The notes beneath the pieces were generated by a model that was not told where the DNA came from, ran no database searches, and was given only the letters and a program-made list of their open reading frames with translations. A DNA stretch of 64,000 bases. It comes from Parvibaculum sp. (GTDB lineage: Bacteria; Pseudomonadota; Alphaproteobacteria; Parvibaculales; Parvibaculaceae). Below are positions 18,501-26,240 of the stretch, piece by piece (position 1 is the first letter of the stretch; each line of letters opens with the position of its first letter). Location: positions 1 to 64,000 of the forward strand of contig JARLIS010000026.1 of NCBI GenBank assembly GCA_031291615.1, in the 5' to 3' direction. Both the position numbers and the translations under genes were made by a program.

Positions 18501-18634
18501 ACAACGGGCTCGTCGATTGCCGGATATTCGCGCACGGTCAGCCTGTCATAGGAGACGAGGCCGAGCAGCATGACGACAAGCGCGACGACCGTCGCAAAGA
18601 CCGGCCGGCGAATGAAGAGTTCTGAAATATGCAT
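15563..18634 (-). CDS. RND efflux pump, inner-membrane subunit (AcrB/MexB-like)
   Basis: A 1023-residue HAE1-type RND transporter, normal length for the family, opening MHISELFIRRPVFATVVALV. TM4 carries GLVVDDAIVVLENIYRHIEEG, with the adjacent Asp pair of the proton relay. The second half repeats the pattern with QVGLITLVGLITKHGILIVEFSN. It forms a trimer that exports amphiphiles using the proton gradient, in complex with the membrane-fusion protein encoded 7 bp upstream. No outer-membrane TolC-type gene is adjacent. The start at 18634 is preferred over an earlier in-frame ATG because it matches the family N-terminus. Confidence 0.95.
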   Translation of the reverse strand: MHISELFIRRPVFATVVALVVMLLGLVSYDRLTVREYPAIDEPVVTVTTDYRGASASVIEREVTQPLEESIAGIEGIEILSSASRPEESQVTARFTLETNPDVAASDVRDRVGRVRGLLPNDVEEPIVAKVEADAQPIMYIAFQSDRMSALEISDYLDRVVKDQLQNQPGVAQVVIFGERLYSMRVWVDRARLAAYNLTVQDVENAISQQNAEIPSGRIESHDREFTVLAKTALKTPDEFGAIVVKDAGGFQVRLRDVAKVEVAAADERRAATYNGHTSISLGIVKQATANPLTVSKAVRDALVRLAPTLPEGMTSGVGYDSSIFIDESIKSVYSTIGEAIVLVVLVIFLFLRTIRASFIPVVTIPVSLIGTFTVMYAFHFSINTLTLLSMVLAIGLVVDDAIVVLENIYRHIEEGMKPVDAAIKGSREITFAVISMTLTLVAVYTPVAFATGRTGKLFLEFALTLAAAVFVSGVMALTLTPMLCSRLLRHNPSAGWFDRVLGEKLDLLDVKYKEALTRVLGRRRAVVIAAALIALSCFGFYKVLNQELAPIEDRGILLIAGRAPEGATIDYTLRYTREIEKIVSQVPEVTGYLVVAGFPQITNLISFSRLTPWDERHRSQKDIINSIQPKLMGIPGILAFGINPPSLGQSSRSQPIQYVIQTIGTYDDLEKYVGQFMDAVRKNQGFINPDTDLHLDKPQLDIHVNRDKVIDAGIDVATVGRTLETFLGGRKVTRYEQNGKQYDVIVQMGDNDRMTPEDISGIYVRSKSGNMVQLSNLVSVNETVAPDSLNHFNQLRSATITANLAPGYSMGEALKFLQATSAKVLPSTVQTDLDGELREFTKSSGTLAATFLLAVLFIYLVLAAQFESFLDPLIIMISVPLSMAGALLLLAITGTTLNIYSQVGLITLVGLITKHGILIVEFSNQLRTQGRSIADAVIEAAGLRLRPIMMTTGAMVLGALPLALGSGAGAESRKAIGWVIVGGMSFGTVLTLFVVPTVYLIVKTWQARRVAALPAAGVAPAE

Positions 18635-18641
18635 CTGGCCC

Positions 18642-19775
18642 TCAGCCCTTCGGCGTGGAGGTCGGTGCCGCTTCCTTGGCGACATCGCTGACGGGCGCAA
18701 CGGGCGCGCCGTCCCTGAGCTTCAGTTGCCCCGCCGTAACGACGACGTCGCCGGGCTCAACGCCTGAAAGAATTTCAACCTGTCCGGGCAACCGCTCGCC
18801 GATCTCGACAAGCCGCAACTCCGAATGGTGACCTCTGGGCGCGTCCTTCGCGGCGTCCGCCGCCGCAGCGTCCTCGACGACGACATAGACGGCCTTGCCG
18901 CCGGTCTGCTGGGGCACGATGGCCGCTTCGGGCAGCACCACGGAATTGCGCGTCAGGGTGACGATGTTGACCCGGCCGAAGAGACCCGGCCGCAGCCTTC
19001 CGCCTTCATTCGCCAGCACCGCGCGCACGCTGAGCGCGCGCCCGCTGACATCGACCACAGGATCGATGGCCGTGATCGTGCCCTTGAAGGTCTGGCCCGG
19101 CAGCGCATCGAGGCTGACGCCGACTTCCTGATCCTTTTCAATCCGGGTCAGGAAAACTTCCGAGACGCGGAAGTCGATGCGCAGATGATCCACATCGGCA
19201 AGCGTCGCAATCGGCGCGCCCGCTTTCAGATATTGTCCGAGGCTGACCTGACGAAGACCCACCGTGCCCGAAAAAGCCGCCTTGATCGTCGCCTTGTTGA
19301 GATCGGCCTGCGCCGAGGCGAGATCGGCCTCCGCCGAGCGCATGTCGTTCAGCGCCTCGTCAAACGCGCGTTCCGTGCCCGAGCCCTGCTTGCGGAGCCG
19401 CGAAGCGCGATCGTAATTGGCGCGCGTCAACGTCACCCGCGCCTGCGTCTGCATCAGCCGAGCCTTCAACGAATCCGAATCGAGCGTGATGATGGTGTCG
19501 CCCTGCTTCAGGCGCTGGCCGTCGGTGAAGTCGATGCTGGTGACGATGCCGTCGATTTCCGGACTGACGACGATCGACTGGTCGGCCTCAAGCGTGCCGA
19601 GCGCCGCAATGGTCACGGGCACGGATTGCTTCGCCGCAACCACCGTTTCGACGGCGGCGGGCGGAAATTCATGCGAACCATTTCCGCCCATAAAGCGCCC
19701 TATGCCGACAATTGCCAGTATGAGAACGACAATGAGCCCACCGGCAATGACAGATGTGCGCTTCGAAATCGGCAT
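18642..19775 (-). CDS. RND efflux membrane-fusion protein (AcrA-like)
   Basis: A 377-residue periplasmic adaptor with one N-terminal TM anchor (VIAGGLIVVLILAIVGIGRF). There are lipoyl half-motifs around residues 55-80 and 160-200, an alpha-helical hairpin between them (RLMQTQARVTLTRANYDRASRL and SAEADLASAQADLNKA), and beta-barrel and membrane-proximal domains. It bridges the AcrB-like pump to an outer-membrane channel. It is the first gene of a two-gene operon and has palindromic sequences about 80-150 bp upstream that could bind a repressor. Confidence 0.93.
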   Translation of the reverse strand: MPISKRTSVIAGGLIVVLILAIVGIGRFMGGNGSHEFPPAAVETVVAAKQSVPVTIAALGTLEADQSIVVSPEIDGIVTSIDFTDGQRLKQGDTIITLDSDSLKARLMQTQARVTLTRANYDRASRLRKQGSGTERAFDEALNDMRSAEADLASAQADLNKATIKAAFSGTVGLRQVSLGQYLKAGAPIATLADVDHLRIDFRVSEVFLTRIEKDQEVGVSLDALPGQTFKGTITAIDPVVDVSGRALSVRAVLANEGGRLRPGLFGRVNIVTLTRNSVVLPEAAIVPQQTGGKAVYVVVEDAAAADAAKDAPRGHHSELRLVEIGERLPGQVEILSGVEPGDVVVTAGQLKLRDGAPVAPVSDVAKEAAPTSTPKG

Positions 19776-19856
19776 GAAATTCAGATGACGCGGCTAGCGC
19801 CGCCTCAGCCCCCTTGAAAACAATAGCATACTAGCCCCGCCACCCGGCTTATGGCG

Positions 19857-19879
19857 AAGTGACCGGACAGTGTTCACTT
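19857..19879. promoter_or_regulatory. Palindromic operator candidate upstream of efflux operon
   Basis: AAGTGA (19857-19862) and TCACTT (19874-19879) form a 6-bp inverted repeat with an 11-bp spacer that is itself partly symmetrical. The form resembles TetR/AcrR-type operators that often control RND pumps. It lies 82 bp upstream of the membrane-fusion gene and no regulator gene is adjacent. Confidence 0.45.
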
Positions 19880-19897
19880 AGGTCATTTCGGGTTCGA

Positions 19898-19925
19898 GGA
19901 AAATGGCAATTTGCCAGCATTTTCC
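19898..19925. promoter_or_regulatory. Second inverted repeat in the efflux/PAP2 intergenic region
   Basis: GGAAAATG (19898-19905) and CATTTTCC (19918-19925) form a perfect 8-bp inverted repeat around a GGCAATTTGCC core. It lies midway between the efflux operon and the divergent PAP2-like gene, and could be an operator or a short hairpin. Confidence 0.4.
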
Positions 19926-19986
19926 ATGAATTACATCAAGGACGCTGCGGCGATACTCACACTTTGCTCATATAGTTGGCGCGGAC

Positions 19987-20649
19987 GTGAAAGCCAGCCT
20001 TCTTCGCCCGCCCTTCACCGCAACGCACGCCGATTGTCCCTATATGTCCGGGTTCAGCTTTTTCACCTTCGTCACCGGCTTCGGCGATCAGGGAGTGATC
20101 CTTCCCTTTGCCGCCGCGGTCGCCATCGCGCTTGCCGCCAGCGGTGCGCGACACGAGGCGATGATCTGGTGCGGCGCAATATCGGTGGCGCTTGCAGGCA
20201 CGCTTGTCGCAAAAATCTTCTTTCTGCCCTGCGGTCACCTGATCCCCGTTCTCGACATCCGCAGCCCGAGCGGCCACACGGCAGCGGCCATCGCCGCTTA
20301 TGGAGGCTTCGCCGTGCTTTGGGCGAGACTTTCGCATCACAACTTGATGCGCATCGGCTTCATCTCCGCCGCGCTCGCCGCAGGCTTCGCGATCGCGGCT
20401 TCGCGCGTCGCCATTGGCGCACACACGACGCCGGAGGTCTTGCTGGGCGGTTTGATCGGCATCTCCGCGCCCGCAATCCTCGCCGGCATCGAGCCGCCGG
20501 CGGGCGAACCCCGGCCGCGCCCCACATTGTTGTTGCTGCTGATTCCGCTCGCTCTCGTCCTGCTGCTCCACGGCGCGGCATTGCCCGTCGAGGGCATTAT
20601 CGATGGTTTCTCGATGCGACTGATGGCCCTGCTCGGGATCTGCGTCTGA
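19987..20649 (+). CDS. PAP2-like membrane phosphatase
   Basis: A 220-residue integral membrane protein with about six hydrophobic segments. The PAP2 signature is present as RSPSGHTAAA (residues around 92-101) followed by SRVAIGAHTTPEVLLGG, matching the PSGH and SRxxxxxH catalytic motifs; the usual terminal Asp is replaced by Glu. Family members dephosphorylate lipid phosphates such as phosphatidate or undecaprenyl pyrophosphate at the membrane face. The GTG at 19987 is the longest start; an ATG at 20044 is an alternative. It is divergent from the efflux operon. Confidence 0.75.
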   Translation: MKASLLRPPFTATHADCPYMSGFSFFTFVTGFGDQGVILPFAAAVAIALAASGARHEAMIWCGAISVALAGTLVAKIFFLPCGHLIPVLDIRSPSGHTAAAIAAYGGFAVLWARLSHHNLMRIGFISAALAAGFAIAASRVAIGAHTTPEVLLGGLIGISAPAILAGIEPPAGEPRPRPTLLLLLIPLALVLLLHGAALPVEGIIDGFSMRLMALLGICV

Positions 20650-20822
20650 GCGACGCGAGGTCCGATCGGAGACTTATGGAACGCACAATCGCAAGATGCC
20701 GTCGCAACGCTCGCGAAACCGCACAACGCGACGAATTAATGTTCGTTTGCTTGACACCGGCCTGAGCCGGGCATCTCCTTGAGCGACTACGCGCCGCGCG
20801 GAATTTTTCGGGAAGATCCAGT

Positions 20823-21119
20823 ATGCGCAAACTCACCGTCGCCATCGCTTCGAGCGTCTTTGTCGCCCTCCTGTCAGCGACGCCGGTTTTTGCCTTTACG
20901 TCCTCCGACGAGTCTGTGGGCCAGGGCGCGGCTTCCAATTTCTCCGATCCGGATGCGCAATTCGATCGCCTCGCGGGCTCCGACGACGGTGCGGGCAGCA
21001 GTGGAATCGTGCAGTTCGGCGGCAGCGCGATGGATGCGAGCGCGGCCCGCGCCGGCCTTGCCGTGCAGCAGGACAAGGACAGCAGCTATTCCGGCTTCTA
21101 CATCCCTCCGGATAAATGA
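20823..21119 (+). CDS. Small exported protein, unknown function
   Basis: A 98-residue protein with a clear Sec signal (MRKLTVAIASSVFVALLSATPVFA, cleavage near residue 24). The mature chain is about 74 residues, acidic and rich in Ser, Asp, Gly and Ala, with no Cys; it ends SGFYIPPDK. No family is recognised. It is monocistronic, with a strong terminator directly downstream, and its codon use resembles its neighbours. It is probably secreted to the periplasm or beyond. Confidence 0.65.
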   Translation: MRKLTVAIASSVFVALLSATPVFAFTSSDESVGQGAASNFSDPDAQFDRLAGSDDGAGSSGIVQFGGSAMDASAARAGLAVQQDKDSSYSGFYIPPDK

Positions 21120-21143
21120 TTTCGACATCGCTCGGGTGCTACC

Positions 21144-21180
21144 GCCGGCTCGATCCGCAAGGATCGGGCCGGCGTCTTTT
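21144..21180 (+). terminator. Rho-independent terminator
   Basis: A 13-bp stem (21144-21156 with 21161-21173, one wobble pair), a GCAA tetraloop and a GTCTTTT tail, 24 bp past the small exported-protein gene. Confidence 0.85.
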
Positions 21181-21216
21181 CAGGCGCAACGCATCGCGCC
21201 GCCGCTGAGCTGGATG

Positions 21217-22089
21217 TCAGGTCGGCGCCGCGACCTTGTCTTGCGTCTTCGTCTCGAAGTCGCTGGCCTCATGACGTTCGTGCAACTGCCCGGCCGGATC
21301 TCCCCAGGTGCAATTGACGATGCGCCCACGCTTCACAGCCGGGCGGGCGGCGATTTCATCGGCCCAGCGCCCAAGATTCTTGTACTCATGCACCTGGAGA
21401 AATTCCGCCGCACCATAAAGCAGCCCCTTCGCCATGGCGCCATACCAGGGCCACACGGCGATATCGGCGATGGTGTAGTCGGGTCCCGCAAGATATTTGC
21501 TCTCGGCGAGCCGCCGGTCGAGCACGTCGAGCTGCCGCTTCACTTCCATCGCAAACCGGTCGATGGCGTATTCGATTTTGATGGGCGCGTAAGCGTAGAA
21601 ATGACCGAAGCCGCCGCCGAGATAGGGCGCGCTGCCCATCTGCCAGAACAGCCACGACAGGCACTCGGCGCGCGCACCGGGTTCGGTCGGCAGAAGCGCC
21701 CCGAATTTCTCTGCCAGATGCAGAAGGATGGCCCCGGACTCGAAAACCCGTATGGGCTTCGGTCCGCTGCGATCCATAAGCGCCGGAATCTTGGAGTTTG
21801 GATTGACGGCGACAAACCCGCTGCCGAACTGGTTGCCGTTGATCGGGATCAGCCAGGCGTCGTACTCCGCGCCGGTATGGCCGAGCGCCAGCAGCTCCTC
21901 CAGCATCACCGTGACTTTCACGCCGTTCGGCGTCGCCAGCGAATAGAGTTGCAGCGGATGCCGCCCGACCGGCAGCTCCTTGTCATGCGTGGGGCCTGCG
22001 ATCGGTCGGTTGATGCTCGCGAACCGTCCGCCGCTTTCCTTGTTCCAGCTCCACACTTTCGGCGGCGAATATTCTGTCGATTCGGTCAT
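21217..22089 (-). CDS. yghU: Glutathione S-transferase, YghU-like disulfide-bond oxidoreductase
   Basis: A 290-residue protein of the YghU/Ure2p-like GST group. The N-terminal extension contains PPKVWSWNKESGGRFASINRPIAGPTH, a hallmark of YghU. A thioredoxin-fold domain (about 45-130) has LYSLATPNGVKVTVMLEELLA with the glutathione-contact Asn, then NSKIPALMD and FESGAILLHLAEK. An all-helical C-terminal domain (about 150-270) includes DYTIADIAVWPW. These enzymes bind two glutathiones and reduce disulfides or peroxides. The start at 22089 matches the family N-terminus. It is apparently monocistronic. Confidence 0.92.
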   Translation of the reverse strand: MTESTEYSPPKVWSWNKESGGRFASINRPIAGPTHDKELPVGRHPLQLYSLATPNGVKVTVMLEELLALGHTGAEYDAWLIPINGNQFGSGFVAVNPNSKIPALMDRSGPKPIRVFESGAILLHLAEKFGALLPTEPGARAECLSWLFWQMGSAPYLGGGFGHFYAYAPIKIEYAIDRFAMEVKRQLDVLDRRLAESKYLAGPDYTIADIAVWPWYGAMAKGLLYGAAEFLQVHEYKNLGRWADEIAARPAVKRGRIVNCTWGDPAGQLHERHEASDFETKTQDKVAAPT

Positions 22090-22373
22090 GCCCTTGCGTC
22101 TCCGCTCTGTTGTGTCTGCTATTGCCAGTCTAGCTTGAAATCCGTGGTCAGCGCTTTTGGCCCGTCGGACCGATGCCGTCAACCGCAGCCGTCGCCCCGA
22201 TCCTTCGTCCCTGGAGCCCCATGCGCTGAGATTTGGAGAGGGGGCGGCCGAACGACAACCCGCCCGACGCCGGCAGCGCGCACAAAATTCGTCGCGCCGG
22301 GGCAATTGAAAATTGCCGCCCTTCGCCGAAGGAACGGCGCTGCTAACACATTGACCTGGAAGGTTTTTGGCAA

Positions 22374-22448
<75 letters not shown>

Positions 22449-22490
22449 ATTGCCATGCGGTGGCCCCGAAACGGGGGCCGGAGGCAGTTC

Positions 22491-22518
22491 GTATAACGGG
22501 GTTGCCTTCCGAAGACAA
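22491..22518 (-). promoter_or_regulatory. Promoter of tRNA-Val
   Basis: On the minus strand: -35 TTGTCT (22513-22518), a 16-bp spacer and -10 TTATAC (22491-22496). Transcription would start about 35 nt before the mature tRNA. The leader contains a GC hairpin (22462-22479). Confidence 0.6.
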
Positions 22519-22559
22519 GCCGCCATGAGGAGGATATGAGCGACGGGCCTAACCGCCCG

Positions 22560-22919
22560 TCAGGCCGCCATCAACCGGTCCACTTCGGCGACGAGATCGC
22601 GCAGATGGAACGGCTTGGAGAGCACCTTGGCATCCTTGGGCGCCCGGGTTTCCGGATTGAGGGCGACGGCTGCAAATCCGGTGATGAACATGATTTTCAT
22701 CGTCGGATCCAGTTCGGCCGCGCGGCGTGCAAGCTCGATTCCGTCCATCTCCGGCATGACGATATCGGTCAGCAGAATATCGAAGATGTCGCTTTTCAGA
22801 TGGCTATGCGCGAGATCCCCGCGCCCGAAAGACACCACCTCATGGCCCGCATTTTCCAGCGCCTTGGCCAGAAACCGGCGCATGGACTCATCATCTTCCG
22901 CAAGCAGAATGCGCGCCAT
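22560..22919 (-). CDS. cpdR: CpdR-type single-domain response regulator
   Basis: A 119-residue stand-alone receiver domain opening MARILLAEDDESMRRFLAKALENAGHEVVSF. The acidic pocket is Glu8/Asp9/Asp10, the phosphoacceptor is Asp52 in TDIVMPEMDG, and the conserved Lys is in VLSKPF. In Caulobacter, unphosphorylated CpdR primes ClpXP to degrade cell-cycle proteins such as PdeA and CtrA; the CckA-ChpT relay phosphorylates it. The start at 22919 is fixed by homology; the frame extends upstream but is not conserved. It is divergent from the N-formylglutamate amidohydrolase gene. Confidence 0.92.
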   Translation of the reverse strand: MARILLAEDDESMRRFLAKALENAGHEVVSFGRGDLAHSHLKSDIFDILLTDIVMPEMDGIELARRAAELDPTMKIMFITGFAAVALNPETRAPKDAKVLSKPFHLRDLVAEVDRLMAA

Positions 22920-23163
22920 CGACCCAGCCCGTCTTGAATTGCCCACCAGCTTCCCTCCCGCCCTGCCGAAGGCGTTCAGGAGCAACCGCGCCACTTTAGG
23001 TAGCGAAGGGTAAACAGCCTGTGAACGAAGCGATTTCACCCCGGATTATGACCGATCGGCAACGCCCGCTTGTCGCACTTGCCGACCGCACCATGTTAGG
23101 CTTCAGGGGCTAGCTGCTCTCTCCTTGAAATCGGCGTCCCCCCCGGCGGATTATTCCTCTCCC

Positions 23164-24132
23164 ATGGACCTCATCCCAAGACACCGACAGGACGATGCGG
23201 CCGCCGAGCCCGCCCCTGCGGCTCCGGCCGTCTCGCGCGACGAAGAAGCGCTCTTTGGCGAGCCCGTGCGTATCGAAAAACCGGCACGGCAGAAGGTTCC
23301 TTTCGTCTTCTCCTCGCCCCATAGTGGACGCCTCTATCCGGCGGCCTTCGTCACCGCTTCCAATCTCGACGCCGTGACGCTGCGCCGGTCCGAAGACAGT
23401 TTCGTCGAGGAAATTTTCGGCGGCGTCGTCACCTTGGGCGCACCGCTCATCCACGCACGCTTCCCGCGCGCCTATCTGGACGCGAATCGCGAGCCTTACG
23501 AACTCGATCCGGCCATGTTCGCCGAACCGCTGCCGCCCCACGTCAACACACGCTCTCTGCGCGTGGCCGGCGGTCTCGGCACCATCGCCCGCGTCGTTGC
23601 GGACGCCATCGAAATCTACCGCGCACCTCTGTCCTATGCCGAAGCCGAGCGCCGCATCCGCCTGCTCTACATGCCCTTCCACGAAGCATTGCGCGGCCTT
23701 CTGGAGGAAACCCACCGCCTTTTCGGCCGCGCCGTGCTGATCGACTGCCATTCCATGCCCTCCGTCGGCGGTCCGACCGACGACGACCGCGGCGCAGACC
23801 GTCCGGACATCGTTCTGGGCGATCGCTACGGCACGTCCTGCGCCGGCGAAATCACCGAAGAGGCCGAACGCATCCTGAAACGGCTCGGCTACAGCACCTT
23901 GCGCAACAACCCCTATGCCGGCGGCTTCAACACCGAGCATTACGGAAGGCCCCAGCGCGGGTTCCATGCCCTTCAGATCGAGATCAACCGGGCGCTCTAC
24001 ATGGACGAGGCGCGGCTTGAAAGAAGCCCCGGCTTCGACAAGTTGCACCGCGACATGACTGCCTTCGCCGCCGGCCTCGCCAGGGTCGATTGGTCCGGCC
24101 TGCCCGGTAATGCACGCGGCGCCGCCTTCTAA
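23164..24132 (+). CDS. N-formylglutamate amidohydrolase family protein
   Basis: A 322-residue zinc-dependent hydrolase of the FGase family. FVFSSPHSGRLYP (residues about 47-60) and VLIDCHSMPS (about 190-200) hold the metal-binding His residues, and FHALQIEINRALYM is the C-terminal family motif. FGases release formate from N-formyl-glutamate at the end of histidine degradation, but no hut genes are nearby, so another N-acyl substrate is possible. The ATG at 23164 is chosen over an upstream in-frame TTG. Confidence 0.9.
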   Translation: MDLIPRHRQDDAAAEPAPAAPAVSRDEEALFGEPVRIEKPARQKVPFVFSSPHSGRLYPAAFVTASNLDAVTLRRSEDSFVEEIFGGVVTLGAPLIHARFPRAYLDANREPYELDPAMFAEPLPPHVNTRSLRVAGGLGTIARVVADAIEIYRAPLSYAEAERRIRLLYMPFHEALRGLLEETHRLFGRAVLIDCHSMPSVGGPTDDDRGADRPDIVLGDRYGTSCAGEITEEAERILKRLGYSTLRNNPYAGGFNTEHYGRPQRGFHALQIEINRALYMDEARLERSPGFDKLHRDMTAFAAGLARVDWSGLPGNARGAAF

Positions 24133-24156
24133 GGCGCTGGAAACCCGGCCTTTCGG

Positions 24157-24251
24157 CAAAAAAAGGGGCCCCGGCGAACCGGGGCCCAAGTTTAGGGAGG
24201 AAACGCCCAAGAAGGGCTGCGACATCAGGAGAAAGCTCAACCGATGCCGCA
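24157..24251 (-). ncRNA. Candidate alpha-r8 / MmgR-like small RNA
   Basis: On the minus strand the intergenic region reads as a compact sRNA. It has a short GCCC-loop-GGGC hairpin (24205-24217), then the decamer TTTCCTCCCT (24194-24203), then a strong terminator hairpin with a seven-T tail (24158-24187). The alpha-r8 family (MmgR in Sinorhizobium) is known for an exposed UUUCCUCCCU motif between a 5' stem-loop and the terminator, and MmgR represses phasin genes. The 5' end is inferred from TTGTTT (24280-24285), a 16-bp spacer and TATCTT (24258-24263). This is a family assignment from memory of the motif, not a covariance-model hit. Confidence 0.6.
24158..24187 (-). terminator. Strong terminator of the candidate sRNA
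   Basis: A perfect 9-bp stem (24166-24174 with 24179-24187) and a four-base loop, TTCG on the minus strand. Seven T residues follow on the minus strand; the plus strand has no T-run, so its direction is minus. Confidence 0.8.
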
Positions 24252-24271
24252 ATGCACAAGATACATTGCGG
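24247..24271. promoter_or_regulatory. Inverted repeat overlapping the sRNA promoter
   Basis: CCGCAATG (24247-24254) and CATTGCGG (24264-24271) form a perfect 8-bp inverted repeat with a 9-bp spacer that covers the proposed -10 element. It is a candidate operator. A further TTGC-N6-GCAA dyad lies at 24380-24393. Confidence 0.4.
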
Positions 24272-24532
24272 TGCACAAAAAACAAGAGCGATAATCTTCT
24301 TCAGTCCGGCCTGTTCGATGCGGGAAATTTTTTACAACTCATTGTTTTAAAAAAGATTTTTTATATCCATTTGTCCTGATTGCGATGCAGCAAAATGTCG
24401 CGGGCATCGAAAATATCTCGCCCAAACAATCTCTTAACCCGCCCCGTGCAGAATGGGGACGCTCGGGGGGCTTTCCTGCCGGGATTGACTGGAATCGGTA
24501 ATGCGGGCGGCGAACGCCGCGAGGGCCCTGAA

Positions 24533-25480
24533 ATGCGCCGGAAATATCGCTACACGGTCGGACTGGGCGGGTCGATCGCGCTGGCTTTGGCCCTGACGCC
24601 AACGCTTGCCTGGTCGCAAACCCATTCCCGCCACACAGCATCTCCAGCATCTTCGGTCGCGGACACCTCTCCCTGGGCAGCTTGCGAACGCGCCGCCATC
24701 ACCGTTGAATCGACCCGCAAGCTGCCGCGGGCGCTTCTCGTATCCGTCGCCATGGTGGAGTCCGGACGCTTCAATGTCGCCAATGGCGCGACGCGCCCCT
24801 GGCCGTGGACGATCAACGCCGAGGGCCAGTCGTTTTATTTTGAGACCAAAGCCAAAGCCGTGGCGGCAACCCGCCGCCTGCTCAATGCGGGTCTCCGCAG
24901 CATCGACGTGGGCTGCATGCAGGTGAACCTGCGCTACCACCCGCAGGCCTTCGCGGATCTTGACGAAGCGTTCGAGCCGCTGACGAACGTCGCCTATGGC
25001 GCGACCTTCCTTAAACAGCTCCACACGAAAACGAACTCCTGGCCGAAAGCCATCGCGCAATATCATTCGGAATCGACTGCGCTGAACCAGCCCTATTTCG
25101 CCCGCGTCATCGGTATCTGGACCGGCGAGCGCGAGCGCATCCTGGCGCTCGCCCGTACAATCAAGGAAGAGACCGTCGCGCACATCGAGGCGCCGCTTCG
25201 CGGCCAGGCCGTCGATACGGCGGCGGATACATCGACCGTCATCGTCGCCGACGCGCACTTGACAGAGGTCGCCGCACCGCGCCCCGCTCCCATGGTGCTC
25301 GATGCCGGCGCAACCGAAAATGTGCGCGAAGCCGCCGTGGCGACCGTGGGCTTGCGCCTTTCGATTGCCGACGATCATCAGGCGGACACGACCAGAGCCG
25401 AACGCCGCCCGCCGCCGCGCGTGCTCGATCCGGCGCCTTCCGCGCCGACGGTCCTGGCGGACGCCTCGCCCGGCGCCTGA
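24533..25480 (+). CDS. Lytic transglycosylase (SLT domain)
   Basis: A 315-residue exported protein with a signal peptide (TVGLGGSIALALALTPTLAWSQ). An SLT-type lysozyme-like domain follows: LPRALLVSVAMVESGRFN holds the catalytic Glu76, and IDVGCMQVNLRYHP and NVAYGATFLKQLH are the downstream SLT motifs. The C-terminal 100 residues are Ala/Pro-rich and look disordered. It cleaves peptidoglycan to anhydromuropeptides in the periplasm. The ATG at 24533 is preferred because it directly precedes the signal peptide; the frame is open further upstream through an AT-rich, non-coding-looking stretch. Confidence 0.88.
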   Translation: MRRKYRYTVGLGGSIALALALTPTLAWSQTHSRHTASPASSVADTSPWAACERAAITVESTRKLPRALLVSVAMVESGRFNVANGATRPWPWTINAEGQSFYFETKAKAVAATRRLLNAGLRSIDVGCMQVNLRYHPQAFADLDEAFEPLTNVAYGATFLKQLHTKTNSWPKAIAQYHSESTALNQPYFARVIGIWTGERERILALARTIKEETVAHIEAPLRGQAVDTAADTSTVIVADAHLTEVAAPRPAPMVLDAGATENVREAAVATVGLRLSIADDHQADTTRAERRPPPRVLDPAPSAPTVLADASPGA

Positions 25481-25517
25481 TCCGGCGCCGGCTCGCCGAA
25501 TCGTCTAGATTGCGGCC

Positions 25518-26240
25518 ATGACAGGTCTTCCTCGCGCCATCCTTTTCGACCTCGACGATACGATTCTGTCGGCCTATGGCCGCCCGGATCTCGCATGGAG
25601 GGCCGTCACCCGCGATTTCGCGACGGCGCTTGCCCCCTTCGCCACAGACGACATCGCCCTGGCGATCAATGCCCATGCGCGCGACTTCTGGGCAGACGCC
25701 GCGCGACACAAGCAATGGCGGCAAAACCTGACAGAGGCGCGGCGCGAAATCGTCGCCGCCGCCCTGAAATCGCTCGCAGGCGATGCCCGTTTCGACGCCG
25801 GCCTCGTCAACGCGCTTGCCGACCGCTTCACGACGCTCCGCGACGAGGAGATGAAATTCTTCCCCGGCGCCATCGAAACCGTGGACGAGTTGAAGTCCCG
25901 TGGCGTGCTGCTGGCGCTGGTGACGAACGGCGCGGCGGAAACCCAGCGCGGCAAGATCGCGCGCTTCGACCTCGCCCATCGCTTTCACCACATCCAGATC
26001 GAGGGCGAGCACGGCTTCGGCAAGCCCGAAGAGCGCGCCTATCTCCACGCCATGGCGACGCTGGGCGTCGAGCCGCATGAGACGTGGATGGTCGGCGACA
26101 ATCTCGAATGGGAAGTCGCCGCACCGCAGCGCCTTGGCATTCACGCGATATGGCACGATCCGCATGGGGAAGGATTGCCCGAAGGCAGTACGGTGAAGCC
26201 GGATCGCATCATCCGGTCGCTGACCGAGTTGCTGCCTTAG
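25518..26240 (+). CDS. HAD-family hydrolase
   Basis: A 240-residue HAD subfamily IA phosphatase with all four motifs: FDLDDTIL (Asp11 nucleophile, Asp13 acid), LALVTNGAA (motif II), GKPEERAYLHA (motif III Lys) and WMVGDNLEWEVAAPQRLG (motif IV). A helical cap lies between motifs I and II. It resembles the YjjG/phosphoglycolate-phosphatase branch; the substrate is unknown. Its last four bases overlap the convergent lipid-kinase gene. Confidence 0.88.
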   Translation: MTGLPRAILFDLDDTILSAYGRPDLAWRAVTRDFATALAPFATDDIALAINAHARDFWADAARHKQWRQNLTEARREIVAAALKSLAGDARFDAGLVNALADRFTTLRDEEMKFFPGAIETVDELKSRGVLLALVTNGAAETQRGKIARFDLAHRFHHIQIEGEHGFGKPEERAYLHAMATLGVEPHETWMVGDNLEWEVAAPQRLGIHAIWHDPHGEGLPEGSTVKPDRIIRSLTELLP

